Part shown: positions 16,913-25,240 of the stretch, in pieces
Numbering within the stretch: the stretch's first letter is position 1
How the letters are laid out: every line of letters starts with the position of its first letter
From: Thalassobius sp047123305
GTDB lineage: Bacteria > Pseudomonadota > Alphaproteobacteria > Rhodobacterales > Rhodobacteraceae
Direction: 5' to 3'
Length of the DNA stretch: 64,000 nt
NCBI RefSeq assembly: GCF_047123305.1
Contig: NZ_CP138918.1
Location: 310,001 to 374,000, forward strand
Made by a program: the position numbers and the translations under genes
Notes under the pieces: generated by a model
Database searches by the model: none
The model's input: the letters and a program-made list of their open reading frames with translations, nothing else
What the model was told of the DNA's origin: nothing

Positions 16913-17071
16913 GGGTGGCCCTCCTTGGATGCGCCGCGTAACATTATTTCGCACGTGGTTACCGCGCTGCAGCATTGTTCGTCAATTGCGACCGGACGTT
17001 AAATTGCCTCGGTGCGACGTTGCGTTGTTGTTTACGGCCTTTGAACGGCTGTTTGCGCCTTCTGTTACGGT

Positions 17072-17548
17072 CTAATCCGTGTCCGGCTGATCCCCCATCA
17101 GATAGCGTGGCCCCTGCCCTTTTTCGTGGGCGCGGTCTTCGTCATTGTAGAGGCTGCAGGCTTTCAAAGACAGGCAGCCACAGCCGATACAGCCGTCCAG
17201 CTTGTCCCGCATGGTTTGCAGCGCGGCGATGCGCTGATCCAACTCGTCGCGAAATTCTTCCGAGATCTTGGCCCAGTCCGCCGGCGTCGGCGTGCGATTT
17301 TCGGGCAGGCGGCGCATCACGTCGCGGATGCGGGAGATGGTGAAGCCAAACTTTTGCGCGATCATCACAAAAGAGAGCCGCCGGATATCAGACCGTTCAA
17401 ACCGCCGCTGTCCGCCGTCATTACGCCAGGGATGCACCAGCCCTTCGGATTCGTAATAGCGGATCGCCGAGACCGCCAACCCCGTCCGTTCCGCCAAAGC
17501 GCCAATCGACAGGCCGGAGCGAATTCGTAAGCGATTGTTTTTTATCAC
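17072..17548 (-). CDS. soxR: Redox-sensing MerR-family activator SoxR
   Basis: A 158-residue SoxR. MerR HTH: LSIGALAERTGLAVSAIRYYESEGLV at 13-38; dimer helix at about 85-118; then the [2Fe-2S] ligands Cys120, Cys123, Cys125 and Cys131 in CIGCGCLSLKAC. Oxidation of the cluster by redox-cycling compounds switches on target promoters with over-long spacers. The start is GTG 17548 with AAGGAG close upstream. The divergent gap to a VOC-family gene contains an 18-bp SoxR-box-like dyad in a 19-bp spacer, so that gene is probably its direct target. Confidence 0.95.
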   Translation of the reverse strand: MIKNNRLRIRSGLSIGALAERTGLAVSAIRYYESEGLVHPWRNDGGQRRFERSDIRRLSFVMIAQKFGFTISRIRDVMRRLPENRTPTPADWAKISEEFRDELDQRIAALQTMRDKLDGCIGCGCLSLKACSLYNDEDRAHEKGQGPRYLMGDQPDTD

Positions 17549-17558
17549 TTCTCTCTCC

Positions 17559-17589
17559 TTGATCTAAAGTTAAGTTTAGAAATTAACCT
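17559..17589 (+). promoter_or_regulatory. SoxR-type promoter with 19-bp spacer
   Basis: TTGATC (17559-17564) and TAACCT (17584-17589) are 19 bp apart, the stretched spacer of MerR-family promoters. Centred in it is the dyad TCTAAAGTTAAGTTTAGA (17563-17580), which matches 13 of 18 bases of the enterobacterial SoxR box and keeps its AAGTTAA core. It points towards the VOC gene. Confidence 0.65.
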
Positions 17590-17629
17590 GCAAGAGACTG
17601 ATAAATCAAGAAACGAAAGGAATTTTCCA

Positions 17630-18016
17630 ATGAATGTCAGCCTTGAACACGCCAATGTCACTGTTTCCGATCCTCATAAAACCGCCGACTGGCTGGGCCG
17701 GGTTTTCGGCTGGAAGGTCCGCTGGGAAGGCACCTCGATCAATGGCGGCTACACCGTGCATGTCGGCAATGAGACCTCTTATCTTGCCCTTTACACCCCC
17801 GGCGATGACGCCACGGGAGCGGTGGACAACAGCTATGCCGTCCGTGGTGGGTTGAACCATCTGGCGGTGGTGGTCGAAGACCTTGATGGGGTGGAGGGCC
17901 GGGTGAAAGCGGCAGGGTTCACCACGGGCAATCATGGCGACTATGAGCCCGGCCGTCGGTTCTATTTCCACGATGCCGACGGGATCGAATTTGAGGTTGT
18001 CAGCTACGCTGCCTGA
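17630..18016 (+). CDS. VOC-superfamily (glyoxalase-like) protein, probable SoxR target
   Basis: A 128-residue protein with one vicinal-oxygen-chelate fold. LEHANVTVSDPHKTADWLGRVFGW opens the first beta-alpha-beta unit and GLNHLAVVVEDLDGVEGRVKAAGF the second. RRFYFHDADGIEFEVVSY ends it with the metal-ligand Glu of the family. Candidate ligands are His8, His86 and a C-terminal Glu. It may detoxify or bind redox-active or electrophilic small molecules; the substrate is unknown. AAAGGA lies upstream of the ATG. Confidence 0.88.
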   Translation: MNVSLEHANVTVSDPHKTADWLGRVFGWKVRWEGTSINGGYTVHVGNETSYLALYTPGDDATGAVDNSYAVRGGLNHLAVVVEDLDGVEGRVKAAGFTTGNHGDYEPGRRFYFHDADGIEFEVVSYAA

Positions 18017-18212
18017 TGCCTCGCCTCAGAGAACATTTGCCCTAAACAACCACAGTGTGGCGGGAAATTGCCCCGTTCCCCTGCCCGCCGCACTGGCAAT
18101 GACCGCTTTCCCTTGCATTGCGCCCCCGCTTTGGGTCAGGTATTGCCGCAACAACGATAACAAGGCGGCGGCGCCGATGCGTCCGCCGCCCTCTCTCATG
18201 GAAAAGGGGCCC

Positions 18213-18683
18213 ATGGAAAAGATACCGATGACCCGCACCGGCTTTGCGGTACTGGAAACCGAGCTGAAGTCGCTGAAAACCGAAGACCGTCCTGCCATCA
18301 TTCAGGCCATCGCTGAAGCGCGCGAGCTGGGCGACCTGTCGGAGAATGCGGAATACCATTCGGCCCGTGAGAAACAGAGCTTCATCGAAGGCCGCATCAA
18401 AGAGCTGGAAGGTGTGATTTCGCTGGCGGATGTGATCGAACCCACTTCACTGTCGGGTGCCATCAAGTTTGGTGCAACCGTGACCCTTGTTGATGAGGAC
18501 ACCGACGAAGAGAAGGTCTGGCAGATCGTTGGCGAATACGAAGCCAACATCGAAGCGGGCCTTTTGAACATCAAATCGCCCATCGCCCGCGCCCTGATCG
18601 GCAAAGAAGACGGCGACAGTGTTGAGGTCCGCACCCCCGGTGGTCTGCGGTCCTACGAAGTGCTGAAAATCGAATATATCTAA
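18213..18683 (+). CDS. greA: Transcription elongation factor GreA
   Basis: GreA enters the RNA polymerase secondary channel and stimulates cleavage of backtracked RNA. At 156 residues the length is right. The N-terminal coiled coil holds the acidic tip ARELGDLSENAEYHSAREKQ with the key Asp/Glu, and the C-terminal FKBP-like domain ends PIARALIGKEDGDSVEVRTPGG. I start it at MEKIPMTRTGF (ATG 18213). An upstream open frame overlapping the VOC gene has no GreA similarity. The 196-bp leader between VOC and greA holds no gene. Confidence 0.96.
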   Translation: MEKIPMTRTGFAVLETELKSLKTEDRPAIIQAIAEARELGDLSENAEYHSAREKQSFIEGRIKELEGVISLADVIEPTSLSGAIKFGATVTLVDEDTDEEKVWQIVGEYEANIEAGLLNIKSPIARALIGKEDGDSVEVRTPGGLRSYEVLKIEYI

Positions 18684-18692
18684 CTCTGGTAT

Positions 18693-18710
18693 TCGGGGCT
18701 GCGGCCCCGA
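18693..18710 (+). terminator. Probable terminator after greA
   Basis: TCGGGGC and GCCCCGA pair over a four-base loop just after the stop. The T tract is weak and delayed (TTTCCCCCC, then CTTTTT). Confidence 0.5.
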
Positions 18711-18751
18711 TTTCCCCCCTCTTTTTAGACATCCATAAGCAGATCGCGGCA

Positions 18752-19765
18752 ATGACCGACAAACGCAGCAGCGCGCCGACCCCGATGGGTCTTTATGACA
18801 AGCCAAGCCAGTCCCGGATCACCGGGTTTGAACTGGCGGCCATTGGACTGAGCGCGCTCTGGGTTCTGGGGTCGGGTTGGTTCTTTCTGACCTTGCCCAA
18901 ACCCGAGGCCAGCTTGGAACCGGATTCACTGCGGTTTTTGATGACGCTTCTGGTGGTCTTCCTGCCTGTTGCGATGATCTGGGTGGGCGCCACCGCCGCC
19001 CGCTCCAGCCGTGTGATGCGCGAGGAAAGCGCCCGTTTGCAGGCCGCCATTGATGCGATCCGCCACGCCTATGTGGCACAGGCGCAGGGCCGCGACATGC
19101 AGGCGGAACCCTCTGTGACCAAGAAACTGGAAGAGATTGCCGAAGCGCAGCGCAAGACCGAAACGGCTTTGGCAACCTTCACCTCCAGCCGCGACCGCGA
19201 GGCGATCCGCCCACAGCCCGAAGCGGCCCCGACAGAACCGGCCGAGGATCAGGGCGACCTGCCGCTTGGCACCCCCGCCGAGGCCCTGACACCCCCACTG
19301 GCACGCGCCACCTTTGTGCGGGCGTTGAACTTCCCGGATACGGCCGAAGACGAACAGGGGTTTGCTGCGCTGCGTCGTGCGTTGAAAGACCGCGAAGCCT
19401 CCCTGCTGATCCAGGCCAGCCAAGACGTGCTGACCCTTCTGAGCCAGGATGGCATCTACATGGATGACCTGCGCCCTGACCTGTGCAAGCCCGAGATTTG
19501 GCGACGCTTTGCCCAGGGTGAGCGCGGACGGGTGATCGCCAAGATCGGCGGCATCCATGACCGCAGTTCACTGGCCCTGACCGCCGGCCGGATGAAGGAA
19601 GACCCGATCTTCCGCGACGCGGCGCACCATTTCCTGCGTCGTTTCGACAAGATGGTGCAGGAGTTTGAGCAAACCGCGTCGGACGCCGACATCACCGCGC
19701 TGTCTGAAACCCGCACCGCCCGCGCCTTTATGCTGCTGGGCCGCGTTGCCGGAATTTTTGACTGA
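18752..19765 (+). CDS. Membrane protein of unknown function with two TM segments
   Basis: I do not recognise a family. The 337-residue protein has a short cytosolic N-terminus, two membrane helices (about 24-47 and 60-83), a charged helical stretch with Gln/Ala/Glu (86-145, possible coiled coil), a Pro/Glu-rich linker (150-183), and a compact C-terminal domain of about 150 residues rich in Leu, Asp and Arg (ALKDREASLLIQASQDVL to the end). The C-terminal part looks like a conserved folded domain. It sits between greA and azlC in the same direction. Confidence 0.75.
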   Translation: MTDKRSSAPTPMGLYDKPSQSRITGFELAAIGLSALWVLGSGWFFLTLPKPEASLEPDSLRFLMTLLVVFLPVAMIWVGATAARSSRVMREESARLQAAIDAIRHAYVAQAQGRDMQAEPSVTKKLEEIAEAQRKTETALATFTSSRDREAIRPQPEAAPTEPAEDQGDLPLGTPAEALTPPLARATFVRALNFPDTAEDEQGFAALRRALKDREASLLIQASQDVLTLLSQDGIYMDDLRPDLCKPEIWRRFAQGERGRVIAKIGGIHDRSSLALTAGRMKEDPIFRDAAHHFLRRFDKMVQEFEQTASDADITALSETRTARAFMLLGRVAGIFD

Positions 19766-19836
19766 TCCGATTTCCCCGATTGCATCCCGCTCATGGGACG
19801 GCTACGGATTGGGAAAATCATTAACTTTGGTCAACC

Positions 19837-20571
19837 ATGTCCCGCTCCACCTCCCCCTACCGGCAGGGTGTCCTTGACGGTCTGCCCTTCTTTGCTGTGA
19901 TTGTGCCGTTCGGCATGCTCTTTGGTGTGATCTCCGCCGAGGCGGGGCTCAACATGTTTGAAGCCGTGGCCTTTTCAGTGGTGGTCATTGCCGGCGCGGC
20001 GCAGTTTACCGCGATCCAGCTGCTGATCGATCAGGTGCCGACGCTGATCGTGCTGACCTCCGCCCTGGCGGTGAACCTGCGCATGGCGATGTATTCGGCC
20101 TCTCTGACGCCGCATATCGGCGGGGCACCGCTGTGGAAACGGGCGATTCTGGCCTATTTCACCATCGACCAGAGCTACGCCTGCGCCATTGTCGCCTATG
20201 AAAAGAACCCGCAGTGGCAGCTACAGGAAAAGGTGTCCTATTTCCTTGGCACCGCCTCGGCGATATGCCCGCCTTGGTACGTCTCCACCGCCTTTGGCGC
20301 CTGGCTGGGCGCGGGGGTGCCGGACAATCTGGCGCTGGATTTCGCGGTGCCGATTACCTTTATCGCCATGATTGGACCAATGCTGCGCACCGGCGCACAT
20401 CGCGCGGCGGCGCTGGCCTCGGTGGTGCTGGCGCTGCTGTTCAGCGGCCTGCCCTATAACCTTGGCCTGATGGTCGCGGGTGTCGGCGCCATGATGGTGG
20501 GGGCACAGGTAGAGCTGTGGCTGGAGCGGCGCGCAACAACGGGCGCGAACCAAGAGGGAGAAGGCGCATGA
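19837..20571 (+). CDS. azlC: AzlC family branched-chain amino acid exporter subunit
   Basis: The large subunit of an AzlCD-type exporter (LIV-E family), 244 residues with about seven to eight hydrophobic segments. Family marks: GLPFFAVIVPFGMLFGVISAEAGL near the N-terminus, SVVVIAGAAQFTAIQLL and NLRMAMYSASLTPH. It would export branched-chain or related amino acids together with AzlD. The AzlD start overlaps its stop (ATGA), so they are translated together. The ribosome site is weak. Confidence 0.9.
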   Translation: MSRSTSPYRQGVLDGLPFFAVIVPFGMLFGVISAEAGLNMFEAVAFSVVVIAGAAQFTAIQLLIDQVPTLIVLTSALAVNLRMAMYSASLTPHIGGAPLWKRAILAYFTIDQSYACAIVAYEKNPQWQLQEKVSYFLGTASAICPPWYVSTAFGAWLGAGVPDNLALDFAVPITFIAMIGPMLRTGAHRAAALASVVLALLFSGLPYNLGLMVAGVGAMMVGAQVELWLERRATTGANQEGEGA

Positions 20572-20900
20572 GTGAGATTTCGCAAATCGCGCTCTGGACC
20601 GTCATCATTGGTCTTGGCATCGGCAGTTTCAGCCTGCGGTTTATGTTCACCGGCCTGATCGGGGATCGTAACATGCCCGAATGGCTGCTGCGGCACCTGC
20701 GGTATACGGCTGTGGCCATCCTGCCCGGGCTGGTGGCCCCGCTGGTGGTCTGGCCAGCTGGCACTGACGGCACCTTTGACCTGCCACGTCTGGCGGCGGC
20801 GCTGGTGGCGCTGACGGTGGGATGGGTCAGCAAAAGCGTGATCTACGCCATGGGCGCAGGCGCGGTGACGCTCTACGGATTACTGTATTTGCTGGGTTAA
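20568..20900 (+). CDS. azlD: AzlD family exporter subunit
   Basis: A 110-residue protein with four predicted membrane helices. The pattern TVIIGLGIGSFSLRFMF, then LLRHLRYTAVAILPGLVAPLVVW, is that of AzlD, the small partner of AzlC. ATG 20568 overlaps the azlC stop. After the gene lies a 12-bp palindrome GGCGGATCCGCC (20905-20916) without a T tract. Confidence 0.9.
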   Translation: MSEISQIALWTVIIGLGIGSFSLRFMFTGLIGDRNMPEWLLRHLRYTAVAILPGLVAPLVVWPAGTDGTFDLPRLAAALVALTVGWVSKSVIYAMGAGAVTLYGLLYLLG

Positions 20901-20933
20901 GACGGGCGGATCCGCCGGCAACGGCTGGCCGGA

Positions 20934-21569
20934 TCAATACCCGTTGGCGTTCATGTTATCGATCACCTTGGCCGGATCATATTCGGCCAGGGCTTTGAAC
21001 CGGTCGCCATCGTCATATTCGTACAGTTCCGCGCGGGTGGCGTTGGGGAACTGGGCAAACTGATCGGACAGATCCTTGGGATACCAAGTCTGGCTGATGC
21101 CTTCGAACCCCGGCAGCTGGCTGAGAATTTCCGAGGTGGAATTGGCACAATAGGCGTCCGGCACTTCGCCACGGCTCAGCGCCAGTTTCAGCGCCTGTTC
21201 GGCCACCTCTGGTGAAACGTCCAATTCCTGCACCACAACGTGATAGGTCTTGCGGGCATGGAAACGGGTATAGACATCGGCCAGCCGCGGCGTGACGTTA
21301 AAGACCACGTCATCGCGGGTCACAATGCCGCCTTTGCGGAAGGAACCGGCAGGGTCAAAAATCACCCGTTGCGATCCGTTGATCATCAACGAGGTGTGGG
21401 CGCCACGGCCCGACCGGTTGTTGATCATGGTGTAGAGGGTCAGGCGGGGTGGACCATCATGCCGATAGACCGAGGCCGCCAGAACCTCATCGGAAATGGG
21501 GGGATCCTGTTTCACCACACAGCCCGCCAGCATCGAAACTGCTGCCAGAGCGATCACAGCCTTGCGCAT
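20934..21569 (-). CDS. Predicted lipoprotein of unknown function
   Basis: A 211-residue protein with signal peptide and lipobox: MRKAVIALAAVSMLAGC, so Cys17 is probably the lipidated residue. The mature part has no membrane segment. It contains RLTLYTMINNRSGRGAHTSLMINGSQRVIFDPAGSF, which reads like a conserved beta-rich motif with a His and Ser, followed by a helical half ending EYDPAKVIDNMNANGY. I recognise the protein as conserved in Roseobacter genomes but know no assigned role. A cysteine/histidine-hydrolase-like fold is conceivable from GAHTSL but unproven. It is on the same strand as the cytochrome oxidase subunit gene. Confidence 0.8.
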   Translation of the reverse strand: MRKAVIALAAVSMLAGCVVKQDPPISDEVLAASVYRHDGPPRLTLYTMINNRSGRGAHTSLMINGSQRVIFDPAGSFRKGGIVTRDDVVFNVTPRLADVYTRFHARKTYHVVVQELDVSPEVAEQALKLALSRGEVPDAYCANSTSEILSQLPGFEGISQTWYPKDLSDQFAQFPNATRAELYEYDDGDRFKALAEYDPAKVIDNMNANGY

Positions 21570-21592
21570 CGCGTCCCCTCCTCCGTTAGAAC

Positions 21593-21612
21593 GGCCCGCC
21601 GGAACGGGCCGG
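21593..21612 (-). terminator. Probable terminator after the oxidase subunit IV gene
   Basis: CGGCCCG and CGGGCCG pair over a six-base loop, with TTCT following on the minus strand. It separates the oxidase gene from the lipoprotein gene. Confidence 0.5.
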
Positions 21613-21618
21613 CTCAGA

Positions 21619-21753
21619 TCAGCCGTTCACCAGTGCCAGCACGATCAGTGTGGCGATGATGACGATGACCGACCATTTGGTGAAGTTGATGAAGCCTTCG
21701 TAGACTTTTTCCTGAACTTCGATGTTCATTTCACCGTGCTTGTGCTCAGCCAT
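21619..21753 (-). CDS. aa3-type cytochrome c oxidase subunit IV (short bacterial type)
   Basis: A 44-residue single-pass membrane protein. MAEHKHGEMNIEVQEK is the cytosolic head, and residues about 24-43 (TKWSVIVIIATLIVLALVNG) are the membrane helix. This is the small fourth subunit found bound to aa3 oxidase in Paracoccus and Rhodobacter; it is not needed for electron transfer or proton pumping in those species. The other subunit genes are not in the window. AAGGAC lies upstream of the ATG. Confidence 0.9.
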   Translation of the reverse strand: MAEHKHGEMNIEVQEKVYEGFINFTKWSVIVIIATLIVLALVNG

Positions 21754-21830
21754 GTGCGCGTCCTTTTTGGCTTGGTAATTCTTAGTTCATCGCTGATTAG
21801 CGGATTTTTCTGACCCTGTCACCACGACAG

Positions 21831-21858
21831 ATGCGCCCAGTGCGTGCAATGGGCGCAT
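21831..21858 (-). terminator. Hairpin downstream of the DUF6173 gene
   Basis: ATGCGCCCA and TGGGCGCAT form perfect nine-base arms with a ten-base loop, 17 bp after the leftward gene's stop. No clear T tract follows on the minus strand, so the terminator role is tentative. Confidence 0.45.
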
Positions 21859-21874
21859 ATTTGTTGTCGCAGTC

Positions 21875-22327
21875 TCAGCTCTTTTCCAGATCTGCCGCCA
21901 GACGGAAGCCGATGCGGTTTGCCTCAACCTGTTCAGGCTGCTTTTGCAGGGCACGCAGAATCACGCTCAGCTGGGTGACATGCTGCACCAACTGGGTTTT
22001 GGTACCGGTCTCATCCGAGCCGTAAAACGTCACGATATCGGGGTCAAAATAGCCCATGCCTTCGATCCGCAGCACTCCGGCGTTGCTACCGGCAAAGCCC
22101 ATCGCAACCTCATGATCCTTATCCAGCGTCTCTTCGAAGTTCTGGATATAGAGGATCAGCCGCTCATAGGCCCATTGCGCCGCGCTTTTCTTTTGCACCG
22201 GCGTGGCCGTCACATTTGCGGGCACCTCATTGTTGGCCTTGGCGTCCGGGTCGGCGTAGACCTCATGACGGCGTGGCAGAACCGCATCTTCGTGCAGTTC
22301 GGCGGAGGTTTGGATCTCATCTTGCAT
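21875..22327 (-). CDS. DUF6173-type protein
   Basis: A 150-residue soluble protein without signal peptide. The first 40 residues are polar and probably disordered. The folded part begins AAQWAYERLILYIQNFEETLDKDHEVAMGFAGSNAGVLRIEGMGYFDPDIVTFYG, a strongly conserved block in Rhodobacteraceae that I associate with DUF6173; the name comes from memory of the family and should be checked. The C-terminus is helical. I start it at MQDEIQTSAELHED; nine upstream codons look non-coding. It lies 45 bp downstream of the MBL hydrolase gene in the same direction. Confidence 0.78.
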   Translation of the reverse strand: MQDEIQTSAELHEDAVLPRRHEVYADPDAKANNEVPANVTATPVQKKSAAQWAYERLILYIQNFEETLDKDHEVAMGFAGSNAGVLRIEGMGYFDPDIVTFYGSDETGTKTQLVQHVTQLSVILRALQKQPEQVEANRIGFRLAADLEKS

Positions 22328-22372
22328 GGCGCGTCCCCTTTTCCCTGTTCGCAAACGGGCTGCGCCTTGGAT

Positions 22373-23431
22373 CTAGCTGCGTTGCCACAGCCACGCCCCA
22401 TCCGCGCGACGTTCACGTTTCACCTGACCTGTGTGATGCAGATGATTGAGATGCGCAACCGCTTCGACCATCGCGAGCCCATAGGTGCCACCGTCAATGC
22501 TGCGCTTGAACAAAGGTGGAAAACACTCCACCGCAGTGCGTGGCTCCGCGAGATGGTCCAGCAGTCGACGCAGCCCACCGTGGTGGTTCTCAATCAGCTG
22601 ATGCATCCGCAGGGGCAGGCCGGTGAAGGGCCGTTTATGGCCGCCCAGCACCAGATGATCCTCCCGCGCGAGGGTTTGCAGACGTTCGCAGCTTTCCAGC
22701 CATTCGCCCAGCGGATCGGCCTCAGGTTCGGTCGGGTGAACGCCAATGTTGGGGCTGATCGAGGGCAGGATCTGATCGCCCGAGATCACCAGATTGTCAT
22801 TACGTGACCACAGCGTCAGATGCTCTGGCGCGTGGCCATTGCCGATATGGACGTCCCAATCCCGCCCCCCGGCGCGAATCACGTCACCCTGCTGCACCCG
22901 TGTGTAGCCAACAGGCAGGAAGTGGCTGATATCGGCAAAGTTGAACGGCCGCTCGTTCAGACGTTTCTGCAGCACCTCCTCCGCCATGCCAGCGCTTTTC
23001 CAGAACGCCACAGCCTGCGGCGTCGGGGCCGTTTCCTCGTCCAGGATCAGCATCCGCGACATCAGGAAGGCGGTGCGGGTGGTGATCAGTTCGGCGTCGA
23101 AACGCGCCCGGAACCAGCCCACCGCGCCGACATGGTCAGGATGGTGATGGGTCAGGATCACACGGGACACAGGTTTGCCGCCCAAGGGCCCCGCCAGCAG
23201 GGTTTCCCACAGCGCAACCGAGCGTTTAGAATAGACCCCCGCATCCACGATGGTCCAGCTGTCACCCTCATCCAGCGCGTAGACATTCACATGGTCCAGC
23301 GCCATCGGCAAAGGCATCCTGATCCACAAGACACCCTCGGCCACCTCCAGCGTGCCGCCGTTTTCCGGTGTCTCAAACGGGTAGCGCAGGCCACCCATTT
23401 CAGACCTGTCGGTTTTCACGTCGAGGCTCAC
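22373..23431 (-). CDS. MBL-fold metallo-hydrolase
   Basis: A 352-residue metallo-beta-lactamase-fold hydrolase. The metal motif THHHPDHVG (HxHxDH) is intact, with further ligands in GNGHAPEH and SGDQIL. A C-terminal winged-helix-like extension of about 90 residues (MHQLIENHHGGLRRLLDHL onward) matches the lactamase-B plus C-terminal domain layout. It is probably a thioesterase or acyl hydrolase acting with the acyl-CoA dehydrogenase, because its GTG start overlaps that gene's stop (GTGA). The exact substrate is unknown. Confidence 0.88.
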   Translation of the reverse strand: MSLDVKTDRSEMGGLRYPFETPENGGTLEVAEGVLWIRMPLPMALDHVNVYALDEGDSWTIVDAGVYSKRSVALWETLLAGPLGGKPVSRVILTHHHPDHVGAVGWFRARFDAELITTRTAFLMSRMLILDEETAPTPQAVAFWKSAGMAEEVLQKRLNERPFNFADISHFLPVGYTRVQQGDVIRAGGRDWDVHIGNGHAPEHLTLWSRNDNLVISGDQILPSISPNIGVHPTEPEADPLGEWLESCERLQTLAREDHLVLGGHKRPFTGLPLRMHQLIENHHGGLRRLLDHLAEPRTAVECFPPLFKRSIDGGTYGLAMVEAVAHLNHLHHTGQVKRERRADGAWLWQRS

Positions 23432-25122
23432 GCCTCCAGCTCTTCCAGGCTGAAGGCATAGAGGTCATCCGCACCCGCACGGGCATGTTCCAGATACGAG
23501 ACATGCTGCGGCAGCAGACGGCGGATATAGAAGCGCGCCAGTTTCGAACGTGGCCCCTCGCCGCCCTCGGCCAATGCGGCCTTCATGTGATAATAGGCGC
23601 CCAGCACACGACCAAAGGCCATCAAGAAGGGCACGGAGCCTGCAAAGCGGGTGTTCATATCGGTCTGGCTGACCAGCCACTCCACCGCTTCGCGCAGCGA
23701 TTCACAGGCCTGCCAGACAGGTTCTGCCAGCTCCGGCATGGCGGCGCGGGCGGCTTCCACCTCGGCCTCGATCTCATCCAGCAGGACGTTGGCAGCTTCG
23801 CCCCCGTCCATCATCTTGCGGCCCACCAGATCCATCGCCTGAATGCCGTTGGTGCCCTCATAGATCGCGGTGATCCGCACATCGCGGCTGAACTGCGCGG
23901 CGCCGGTTTCTTCGATGAAACCCATGCCACCGTGCACCTGCACCCCCTGTTCGGCCACATCGATGCCCACTTCGGTGGCAAAGGATTTGGCAATCGGGGT
24001 CAACAGGGCCGCACGCGCCTTCCACTCCGGCGTGCCGGTGGCGGTGGCCATGTCGAGCGCAACGGCGCAGGACATCACAATCGAACGGGCCGCAAAGGTA
24101 TCGGCCTTCATGCCGATCAGCATCCGGCGCACGTCGGCGTGGTTCACGATCGGACCAAACTGCTGACGCTCTTTGGCGTAATCCAGCGCTTTCTGATAAG
24201 CGGCTTCGGCAATCCCGACCCCTTGCGAGGCCACCCCCAGACGCGCGTTGTTCATCATGGTGAACATCGCAGCCATGCCTTTGTGTTCCTCACCGACAAG
24301 CCAGCCCCTGGCACCATCAAACTGCATCACCGCAGTCGGCGAGCCGTGGATGCCCAGCTTGTGTTCAAGGCTGACCACCCTCAGGTCGTTGGCCACACCA
24401 GGGTTGCCATTCTCATCCGGCAGATACTTGGGGACCATAAACAGGCTGATGCCCTTGGTGCCTTTCACACCGTCGGGCAGGCGGGCCAGCACCAGATGGC
24501 AAACGTTGCCACCAAAATCATGGTCGCCCCATGTGATAAAGATCTTCTGGCCCGAAACCGCATAAGTCCCGTCCCCATTGGGTTCAGCCTTGGATTTCAA
24601 CGCCCCCACATCGGACCCCGCGCCGGGTTCGGTCAGGTTCATGGTGCCGGTCCATTCACCACTGATCAGCTTCGGCAGATAGAGCTCTTTCAGCGCGTCG
24701 GAGGCATGGTGCTCCAGCGCTTCACACTGGCCCTGCGTCAGCAGCGGACAGAGGCCAAGCGCCATGTTGGAAGAGGACATCATTTCGTTGAACGCGGTGG
24801 TATAGGCAAGCGGCAACCCCATGCCGCCCTGTTCTTCCGGACCGGACACAGCCACCCAGCCGCCTTCGGCAATCGCCTCAAACGCCTCTTTGAAACCGGG
24901 CGAGGTGCGCACCACACCATTCTCCAGCACCGCCGGTGTCAGATCACCATCGCGGGCGGTGGGGTAGATCACTTCCTCACACAGTTTGCCCATGCCATCC
25001 AGCACCGCATCCGAGAGATCTTCGCTCACCTCGGCAAAACGCGCGGTCTGGCGCAGCTGCTCGATGGGCGCAACTTTGTTGAAGATGAAGCGAATGTCTT
25101 CCACCTGGGCGCGGTAGCTCAT
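23428..25122 (-). CDS. Acyl-CoA dehydrogenase, long DmdC-like form
   Basis: A 564-residue FAD enzyme. The core acyl-CoA dehydrogenase domains run to about residue 440, including MNLTEPGAGSDVGALKSKA (FAD/substrate loop), NNARLGVASQGVG and QVHGGMGFIEETGAAQFSRDVRITAIYEGTNGIQAMDL, with the catalytic Glu in IYEGTNG. A C-terminal extension of about 120 residues marks the long subgroup that includes DmdC, the 3-methylmercaptopropionyl-CoA dehydrogenase of DMSP demethylation. Membership in the subgroup is clear; substrate identity is not. No dmdA, dmdB or dmdD lies in the window. Electrons would pass to ETF and ETF-QO. Confidence 0.9.
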   Translation of the reverse strand: MSYRAQVEDIRFIFNKVAPIEQLRQTARFAEVSEDLSDAVLDGMGKLCEEVIYPTARDGDLTPAVLENGVVRTSPGFKEAFEAIAEGGWVAVSGPEEQGGMGLPLAYTTAFNEMMSSSNMALGLCPLLTQGQCEALEHHASDALKELYLPKLISGEWTGTMNLTEPGAGSDVGALKSKAEPNGDGTYAVSGQKIFITWGDHDFGGNVCHLVLARLPDGVKGTKGISLFMVPKYLPDENGNPGVANDLRVVSLEHKLGIHGSPTAVMQFDGARGWLVGEEHKGMAAMFTMMNNARLGVASQGVGIAEAAYQKALDYAKERQQFGPIVNHADVRRMLIGMKADTFAARSIVMSCAVALDMATATGTPEWKARAALLTPIAKSFATEVGIDVAEQGVQVHGGMGFIEETGAAQFSRDVRITAIYEGTNGIQAMDLVGRKMMDGGEAANVLLDEIEAEVEAARAAMPELAEPVWQACESLREAVEWLVSQTDMNTRFAGSVPFLMAFGRVLGAYYHMKAALAEGGEGPRSKLARFYIRRLLPQHVSYLEHARAGADDLYAFSLEELEA

Positions 25123-25240
25123 TGGTATTCCTCCTGGCTGCGGCTTGGAATCGGGAGGGGCCGCATGTATGCATCTGATTTGCGGGGCAACCTAGGCGGA
25201 AGCCCCCCGTCCACTCAATCAAAACGCGGCGTCATAGATC

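Noticed and set aside
16956..16985. A promoter for ETF-QO on the minus strand (TTGACG, 18 bp, TAACCA)
   Set aside because: The -10 is poor and the match is within what chance gives in such a gap, so it is not listed as a feature.
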